From NCBI GenBank assembly GCA_048883105.1, contig JBHLQY010000048.1, positions 1 to 18,690 on the forward strand: a stretch of DNA of 18,690 nt. Direction: 5' to 3'. Shown piece after piece: positions 14,055 to 18,690 of the stretch; the first letter of the stretch is position 1; each line of letters opens with the position of its first letter. The stretch is from LW40-45 sp048883105 (lineage in GTDB: Archaea; Asgardarchaeota; Lokiarchaeia; Sigyniarchaeales; SOKP01). Made by a program: the position numbers and the translations under genes. The notes beneath the pieces are model-generated. The model was given only the letters and a program-made list of their open reading frames with translations. It ran no database searches and was not told the DNA's origin.

Positions 14055-14368
14055 ATTTCATCACTCTATTTTAAATTAAACAATCAATCATGATATTATT
14101 GAAATTATTATTAATTTCACTATAAAGTTTATTTATATGTGAATATGTTTTGATTATATGTTAATGCTATTTTCAAACAAACAATATACAATTCTCTTGG
14201 ATCTTTTTTTTATAAGAGAATTCAATTTAAAAAAACAATTTCTAAATTTCTAAATAAGATATATACTTGTCAAATAAAAATCTTTTGATTATATTTAAAT
14301 AGTAGCTATATTTTCATTTCTGTATTAATTTAAACAGTTTTTTTTTAAATTGAATATTAAATCCTATT
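14055..14368. other. Divergent intergenic region between FttA and purN with two inverted repeats
   Basis: About 314 very AT-rich bases with no reading frame; promoters for both divergent genes must lie here. GAAATTATTATTAATTTC (14101-14118) is a perfect 7-bp inverted repeat around TTAT. AATTCTCTT (14190-14198) pairs with AAGAGAATT (14214-14222) around a 15-base loop holding a T8 run. ATATTTAAATAG near 14290-14300 and the T9AAAT stretch near 14338-14350 are TATA-like for purN. Operators or TATA boxes cannot be assigned with confidence. Confidence 0.4.
14060..14064 (-). promoter_or_regulatory. Shine-Dalgarno site GTGAT for the FttA TTG start
   Basis: On the minus strand GTGAT is followed by five bases and then TTG at 14054-14052. 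The pentamer and spacing are the same as for hisA. An overlapping ATG here is out of frame and soon meets a stop, so TTG is the real start. Confidence 0.55.
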
Positions 14369-15001
14369 ATGGGAACTTTAAAAATTGGTGCAATCGCTTC
14401 GGGCAGTGGCTCAAATTTTGAAGCAATAGTCCAAGCAACCGAAACTGGAATTTTAAAAGGTAAAGCTTTAGTAGGGGTATTAATATGCAACAAAGCTGGA
14501 GCATATTGTCTAGAACGCGCTAAAAATCATAATATTCCTTATTTTCTAATAGAATCAGATAAACATAAAGGTACTAGAGAGGAATTTGATCAAAAGATGA
14601 TTGAAGTACTAGATGAATATGAATGCGAGCTTATTGTACTTGTTGGATATATGCGGCTAGTAAGTCAGTTGTTTATAAAACATTTTAACGGGAATGTAAT
14701 GAACATTCATCCAGCTCTTTTGCCATCTTTCCGAGGAATGCATGGTCATGAAGATGCATTAGCTTATGGTGTAAAAATTTCAGGAGTTACAGTCCATTTT
14801 GTAGACGTCCATGAAGATCATGGCCCTATTATTATTCAAAAATGCGTACCTGTTTATGATACGGATACTAAAGAAACTTTAGGACCTAGAATTTTAAAAT
14901 GGGAACATAAAGCATTTCCGAAAGCAATAGAATTATTTTGTGATAATCGATTGCATATTGATGGAAGAATTGTCCGTATTGATGGTGAAGTTAAATTATA
15001 A
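14369..15001 (+). CDS. purN: Phosphoribosylglycinamide formyltransferase PurN (folate-dependent)
   Basis: Transfers the formyl group of 10-formyltetrahydrofolate to GAR in the third step of de novo purine synthesis, in the cytosol. 210 residues, normal length. Motifs: IASGSGSNFEAI (9-20) for the substrate phosphate; VGYMRLVS (92-99); MNIHPALLPSFRG (111-123) with catalytic Asn112 and His114; GVTVHFVDVHEDHGPIIIQ (139-157) with Asp150, equal to the catalytic Asn106, His108 and Asp144 of the E. coli enzyme. The intact set makes GAR transformylase much more likely than a formyl-Met or other formyltransferase. No other pur gene is present, so it is a single-gene unit between FttA (divergent) and EF-2 (same strand, 192 bp on). 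No Shine-Dalgarno site precedes the ATG. Confidence 0.95.
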   Translation: MGTLKIGAIASGSGSNFEAIVQATETGILKGKALVGVLICNKAGAYCLERAKNHNIPYFLIESDKHKGTREEFDQKMIEVLDEYECELIVLVGYMRLVSQLFIKHFNGNVMNIHPALLPSFRGMHGHEDALAYGVKISGVTVHFVDVHEDHGPIIIQKCVPVYDTDTKETLGPRILKWEHKAFPKAIELFCDNRLHIDGRIVRIDGEVKL

Positions 15002-15020
15002 TTTTTATTTATCTATCCAT

Positions 15021-15114
15021 GGGAAATGATTTTTGAAATGTACTCTCTGACCCATCTGAAATCGATTTCGATAAATGTAGAAGATCTTGAGTGGTGAATT
15101 GAAAATCATTTCCC
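15021..15114. repeat. 94-nt element bounded by a perfect 13-bp inverted repeat
   Basis: GGGAAATGATTTT (15021-15033) is exactly complementary to AAAATCATTTCCC (15102-15114). The 68 enclosed bases include the perfect palindrome GAAATCGATTTC (15058-15069), the AAGATCTT palindrome (15082-15089) and a possible TACTC/GAGTG inner stem. The element is visibly richer in G+C than the AT-rich spacers around it. It could be a structured RNA in the purN 3' region or EF-2 leader, or a MITE-like remnant; no flanking target duplication is clear and no second copy is in the window. Confidence 0.55.
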
Positions 15115-15193
15115 TCCTATTTTTATACCAAAACTTTAATCTCATGGAAAATTAGATTAAAACATAACCCTTGTTGTAATTTTATAAAAGAAT

Positions 15194-17383
15194 ATGCCTC
15201 GTCGTAAAGAGATTTCCGAAATTTTGAATTTAATGGAAAAAACTCACAATATTAGAAATATCGGTTTTGTTGGTCATATAGATCACGGAAAGACTACATT
15301 AACAGATTCACTTCTCAGTGAAGCTGGATTATTGAGTCCAGATTTAGCAGGAGAGGCTCGAGCTTTAGATTATCTTGAAGAGGAACAAAAACGTGGAATC
15401 ACTATGAAATCCACGAATATTTCCCTTTATTATGAGAAAACATTAGAAGAGCGAGAGCCATTTTTAATAAACCTAGTTGATACACCAGGACATTTAGATT
15501 TTAGTGGGAAGGTCACTCGCGCTTTAAGATTAGTAGATGGAGTCGTTGTCGTAGTAGATGCTGTAGAAGAAATTATAACTCAATCCGAAACGGTAATAAG
15601 ACAAGCCATGCAAGAGGGTGTCAAACCTGTGCTTTTTATTAATAAAGTAGATCGCTTGATACGGGAATTAAAATTATCAGATGAGGCTATTAGAAAAAAA
15701 TATGTAAGAATTATTAAAGATTTCAATACTCTTTTAGAAAGATATGCTGAACCACCTTTTAATAAAGAATGGAAAGTATCCCCTGCAAGTGGAAATGTAG
15801 CTTTTGGGTCAGCACTACACAAATGGGGATTTACCTCGAAAATTTTGGATAAAAGTAATATAAAATTTAAGGATATTAAAGAACGATATAAAAAAGAAAC
15901 ATACACTAAACAAAAACATGCTGATTTAGCTATTTATTTTCCTATATATAAAGCTATATTAGAAATGGTCGTAGATCATCTTCCTAATCCAAAAGAAGCC
16001 CAAAAATATAGAATTGAGAAAATTTATGAGGGAGATATTAATTCGGAAGTAGGAAATGCAATGAAATCTTGTGATCGTAGTGGACCATTAATTATTTGTT
16101 TGAGCAAGGTTCAGGCTGATAAGAATAGGTTAGTAGCAACTGGAAGAATTTTTTCCGGTCAATGTACAAATAAAAAAGAAGTTTTTCTGTTAAGAGAAAA
16201 TAATTTTGAGACCATTCAACGAATAGCAATATTTATGGGACAAAGGAGAGAACAAGTTGATGCAATTCCAGTCGGGAATATTGTAGCTCTTGAAGGCCTT
16301 AAAGAGATTCGGAGCGGTGAAACAATAGTAGATCCTAATTATATTGACAAGATGATCCCTTTTGAGAACGTAAAATATGTAACCACACCAGTAATTACGG
16401 TCTCTATAGAACCAGAATTCTTAAGAGATTTAGATAAAATGAAGGAGTTAATTGAGAATTTTTTAATAGAAGATCCAAATCTCAAATTTGAAATTAATGA
16501 AGAAAATGGAGAATTTTTACTATCTGGAATGGGTCCGCTGCATCTTGAAATTACTGCAAATGATATTGAGAAAAGGGGTGTTAAAGTTTCGACTTCGGAA
16601 CCAAGACCAGTTTTTAAGGAGTCATGTAGAACTCAATCATCAGAGATAAAAGTATTATCTCCTAATAATGATAATACTTTAATACTTAAAATTGAAAGAT
16701 TAGACAATAAGACTTTAAAATTTTTTCAAACACATGATTATAAAGCATTTAAACCAGTCGATAGATTAAAGAATGCATTAGAACAAAATACTAATCTATC
16801 AAACGAAGAAATTGAGAATTTTTGGAAATGCGATGACCACCAAAATATATTAATTTATCAAGGAACCACGGAATTAGGTGGGTTTTTTAAAAATCATATA
16901 ATTGAGATAGTTGAAAAGATATGTTTGAATGGCCCGTTATGCGGAGAAAAACTAACCGAGCTTAAAATTGTCATTAAAAACCTAAACATTGTTAATATTG
17001 ATGAAGCAACTGCATTCACGGAATTATCCGCATTGTTTTATGATGCAATTAAAAAAGCGCTAAATGAAGCTGAATTAATACTATTGGAGCCTATTTATCA
17101 TACAATAATACAACTTCCTCCAGATTATATTAAAAGCACACTCTCTCTTTTAACAAAATATTCAGCAAAAATTAAAGACGTTAATCAAGAAAATGATTAT
17201 CAAGCAATTATTGGGATATTATTACCTGTAAGGAATTCTATAAAGTTTGCTGAAGAAGTAAGATCAACAAGCTCAGGAAGGGCATTTTGGCAAAACGAGT
17301 TTTACGGCTTCATGGAAGTACCCGCGCACGAATCAGATAGATTAATCAATGATTTAAGATTTTTAAAAGGACTTTCATGGTAA
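15194..17383 (+). CDS. EF-2 paralogue lacking the diphthamide loop
   Basis: Translation elongation factor 2 family GTPase (ribosomal translocation), 729 residues, full length. G1 is GHIDHGKT (27-34), switch I RGITMKST (68-75), G3 DTPGH (96-100), G4 NKVD (150-153). Domain II follows at about 290-390, domain III contains SGMGPLHLEI (444-453), and domains IV-V include FKESCRT (475-481), NGPLCGEKL (579-587) and LLEPIY (630-635). The N-terminus MPRRKEISEILNLM matches archaeal EF-2 and fixes the start. In canonical EF-2 the tip of domain IV carries HRGPAQ with the His modified to diphthamide; here that place (about 603-610) reads DEATAFTE, with Ala605 in the His position. The C-terminus ends RFLKGLSW instead of the usual RxRKGL. 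It is therefore probably the divergent second EF-2 of Asgard genomes, whose role on the ribosome is unsettled. Confidence 0.93.
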   Translation: MPRRKEISEILNLMEKTHNIRNIGFVGHIDHGKTTLTDSLLSEAGLLSPDLAGEARALDYLEEEQKRGITMKSTNISLYYEKTLEEREPFLINLVDTPGHLDFSGKVTRALRLVDGVVVVVDAVEEIITQSETVIRQAMQEGVKPVLFINKVDRLIRELKLSDEAIRKKYVRIIKDFNTLLERYAEPPFNKEWKVSPASGNVAFGSALHKWGFTSKILDKSNIKFKDIKERYKKETYTKQKHADLAIYFPIYKAILEMVVDHLPNPKEAQKYRIEKIYEGDINSEVGNAMKSCDRSGPLIICLSKVQADKNRLVATGRIFSGQCTNKKEVFLLRENNFETIQRIAIFMGQRREQVDAIPVGNIVALEGLKEIRSGETIVDPNYIDKMIPFENVKYVTTPVITVSIEPEFLRDLDKMKELIENFLIEDPNLKFEINEENGEFLLSGMGPLHLEITANDIEKRGVKVSTSEPRPVFKESCRTQSSEIKVLSPNNDNTLILKIERLDNKTLKFFQTHDYKAFKPVDRLKNALEQNTNLSNEEIENFWKCDDHQNILIYQGTTELGGFFKNHIIEIVEKICLNGPLCGEKLTELKIVIKNLNIVNIDEATAFTELSALFYDAIKKALNEAELILLEPIYHTIIQLPPDYIKSTLSLLTKYSAKIKDVNQENDYQAIIGILLPVRNSIKFAEEVRSTSSGRAFWQNEFYGFMEVPAHESDRLINDLRFLKGLSW

Positions 17384-17451
17384 AAAGATCTTTTTAATCA
17401 TATGTAAAGCATCCAGATATCATATTTAAATAATTAAATTTTGTTTTACAA

Positions 17452-17460
17452 TTTTTTTTT
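17452..17460 (+). terminator. Candidate U9 terminator tract after EF-2
   Basis: Nine T lie about 70 bases beyond the EF-2 stop. A perfect palindrome AAAAAGATCTTTTT (17382-17395) overlaps the stop codon itself and may form a small hairpin upstream. Together they would suit archaeal U-tract termination before the next gene at 17522. Confidence 0.45.
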
Positions 17461-17521
17461 AAATGAAAGAAATTTAGTATATTACAAAATAAGCTATTTT
17501 AATTGACTAATATGATTTAAA

Positions 17522-17812
17522 ATGTCATTAGAAAAAATAATAGATTCAGTTATTATAAATTGTGTGAATGACATTTCAAACAGTATTTATAAAAACATAA
17601 AAAATGGATTAGATCTTTTCAGTGCGATCGATAATGCAATAGAACAATACAACCTTGAAGATGAGATAATAATAAAATTTGAAATAGAGAGATCAAAGAA
17701 AAAATTTAAACTTGAAGATTTGGATTTATCTTCAGAAACTATTAAAAAAATCAGTAAAAACATTAAAAAAATTATTTACAAAAAAGCTATTGATGAAATT
17801 GAAGAAAAATAA
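17522..17812 (+). CDS. Small helical hypothetical protein
   Basis: Not recognised. 96 residues, Lys/Glu/Ile-rich, predicted mostly helical in two parts: residues 2-42 (amphipathic, with one Cys14) and 66-96 (strongly basic then acidic), joined by an IIIKFEIERSKKKFKL strand-like stretch. No signal peptide or membrane helix. The ATG is preceded by TGATTTAAA, a weak Shine-Dalgarno match at best. It stands alone between EF-2 (138 bp upstream) and the convergent dehydroquinate dehydratase gene, whose stop lies only five bases beyond its own. Real coding status is supported by codon-like composition and by the tight convergent packing, but no homologue can be named. Confidence 0.55.
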   Translation: MSLEKIIDSVIINCVNDISNSIYKNIKNGLDLFSAIDNAIEQYNLEDEIIIKFEIERSKKKFKLEDLDLSSETIKKISKNIKKIIYKKAIDEIEEK

Positions 17813-17817
17813 GAGAT

Positions 17818-18573
17818 TCAGTCTTTTTCATTAAATAATAAGTTATGAATTTTTCTCATTGTTCCTATATTAATCTGTCCAACCTTTGACTCATCTTCTA
17901 ATAAAACATTAGTAAAGAAAGAGCCGACTTTGACGCATGTTATTCTTGAGAAGAGTCCCAATTCGTTAGAACAAAAAGAAACCATCCTACGCCCTAATCT
18001 CGAAAACTTATTTAGTAATTGGAGAGGTATTAAGTTATCTTCGAATTTTTGGGCGGTAAATATTACTTTATAGATACTTTTATTGATTGTCTTTGCATCA
18101 ATGAATAATTTATCTTCTAATTTGTATATGAATTTTTCAAGAAATACAAAACTTTCATTTAGACTAGGTGTTTTTTCAAAATCATAATGTGAAAATATTA
18201 AATTAACATCTTTTGTTTCTCCTAAAAAAGCAACCTCACTCAAAACATGATTAGCAGCATTCATTTCTATTTCAAAATACTCTGGTTGAGTTTCAATCAA
18301 TACTTTTATAATTTTTAATCTTTCCTTTTCATTAATTTTGATTTTCCCTACTTCAAGGGATTCTCTGAGGGAAAATATAACGGGAAAGTTCGGTTTAATG
18401 AATTTCAATAATTTTTTCAAAAAATCATTCGTTATAGTTTGGATATTATCAATATAATCAAATTGTAATTCAAAAATATCAGCATCTGATTTTAACGCAC
18501 GCTCAATATTTCTTTGATTTTCAGTAATATTATCCATTCTTATAGGGATCGAAATGCAAATATTAAATTTCAT
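17818..18573 (-). CDS. aroD: Type I 3-dehydroquinate dehydratase with altered catalytic His
   Basis: Dehydrates 3-dehydroquinate to 3-dehydroshikimate in the shikimate pathway through a Schiff base; (beta/alpha)8 barrel, 251 residues, normal for the class. Family marks: ICISIPI (5-11), ADIFELQFDYID (31-42), IFSLRE (66-71), YFEIEM (99-104) with a catalytic-type Glu, FEKTPS (132-137), the Schiff-base Lys169 in IYKVIFTAQ, ELGLFSR (204-210), GSFFT (217-221) and VGQINI (231-236). The usual S-x-H-D/N-F motif with the proton-shuttling His (His143 in Salmonella) reads SHYDF here: His129 is one place early and Tyr130 occupies the catalytic position. Activity may be kept by His129, or changed. The ATG lies two bases after the stop of the PAS-domain gene, so the two are probably co-transcribed. 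No other aro gene is in view. Confidence 0.88.
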   Translation of the reverse strand: MKFNICISIPIRMDNITENQRNIERALKSDADIFELQFDYIDNIQTITNDFLKKLLKFIKPNFPVIFSLRESLEVGKIKINEKERLKIIKVLIETQPEYFEIEMNAANHVLSEVAFLGETKDVNLIFSHYDFEKTPSLNESFVFLEKFIYKLEDKLFIDAKTINKSIYKVIFTAQKFEDNLIPLQLLNKFSRLGRRMVSFCSNELGLFSRITCVKVGSFFTNVLLEDESKVGQINIGTMRKIHNLLFNEKD

Positions 18574-18575
18574 AA

Positions 18576-18690
18576 TTATTTACCTATCATATCTTTTGTT
18601 TTGATGTTTGTAAGTTCTTCCATTCCTCGATTCCATCCTATTATCTTTTCATCCTTATCAAGAATAAATGTAGCGTCTGGTAATAAATCA
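18576..18690 (-). CDS. PAS-domain protein, 3' end only (PAS appears cut short)
   Basis: Thirty-seven C-terminal residues of a gene that runs in from beyond the right edge. They read like the start of a PAS sensor domain: LPDATFILDKDEKIIGWNRG, then MEELTNIKTKDMIGK and a stop. In ordinary PAS domains the DMIGK position is about one third into the fold and is followed by the helical and core beta-strand part, which is absent here. The following bases in the other two frames do not continue the domain before aroD begins two bases later. So either the gene was truncated when placed next to aroD, or the edge shows a degenerate last PAS repeat of a multi-PAS histidine kinase-like protein. Upstream domains are unseen. 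Confidence 0.6.
   Translation of the reverse strand, partial: DLLPDATFILDKDEKIIGWNRGMEELTNIKTKDMIGK

Noticed and set aside
15181..15189. TTTATAAAA just before the EF-2 ATG as a TATA box
   Set aside because: It ends about five bases before the ATG, so the transcript would start inside the gene, yet the N-terminus from this ATG matches archaeal EF-2.
17382..17395. AAAAAGATCTTTTT as a regulatory operator
   Set aside because: It overlaps the EF-2 stop codon and precedes a U tract, so a transcript-end role is simpler; palindromes of A/T runs are common at this base composition.

Overview
The window looks like a chromosomal segment of a low-GC archaeon, most probably an Asgard archaeon of the Lokiarchaeia type (lineage is an inference). 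The archaeal signs are direct. There is a KH/beta-lactamase/beta-CASP ribonuclease of the aCPSF1/FttA type, an archaeal EF-2, and a tRNA-Gln with the archaeal A1-U72 end pair and no encoded CCA. Many starts lack a Shine-Dalgarno site and TTG starts are frequent. The Asgard signs are an EF-2 whose diphthamide loop is gone, and a 790-residue zinc-finger, tandem winged-helix and Ig-like protein that recalls eukaryotic UFL1 and adaptin-ear architectures.

Layout. Bases 1-1095 hold the 3' part of a beta-class DNA methyltransferase, convergent with an L-fucose/L-arabinose-type isomerase (1122-2534, minus). A plus-strand run follows: a GT87-like membrane mannosyltransferase, a secreted membrane-anchored protein, hisA, and a six-helix NicO/CcdA-like transporter. 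Next are the 790-residue protein and a NikR-like ribbon-helix-helix protein. A minus-strand block then holds tRNA-Gln(CUG), a dGTPase-like HD hydrolase, a NapH-like membrane polyferredoxin and aCPSF1/FttA. Divergent from it are purN and the EF-2 paralogue, with a 94-nt inverted-repeat element between them. The right end has a 96-residue orphan protein, convergent with a type I 3-dehydroquinate dehydratase that directly follows the truncated end of a PAS-domain gene.

How the genes fit together. Biosynthetic genes (hisA, purN, aroD) lie singly among information-processing genes instead of in pathway operons. Genes inside a same-strand run tend to carry a Shine-Dalgarno site (GTGAT five bases before the start of hisA and FttA; AGAGGG before the secreted protein), whereas many starts at the head of a unit have none and probably use leaderless mRNAs. 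U-rich tracts follow several genes, which suits FttA-dependent termination.

Most worth attention: the 790-residue protein, the EF-2 without a diphthamide site, the dehydroquinate dehydratase with Tyr at the catalytic His position, tRNA-Gln with C33, and the structured element between purN and EF-2. I saw no CRISPR array, insertion sequence or rRNA.
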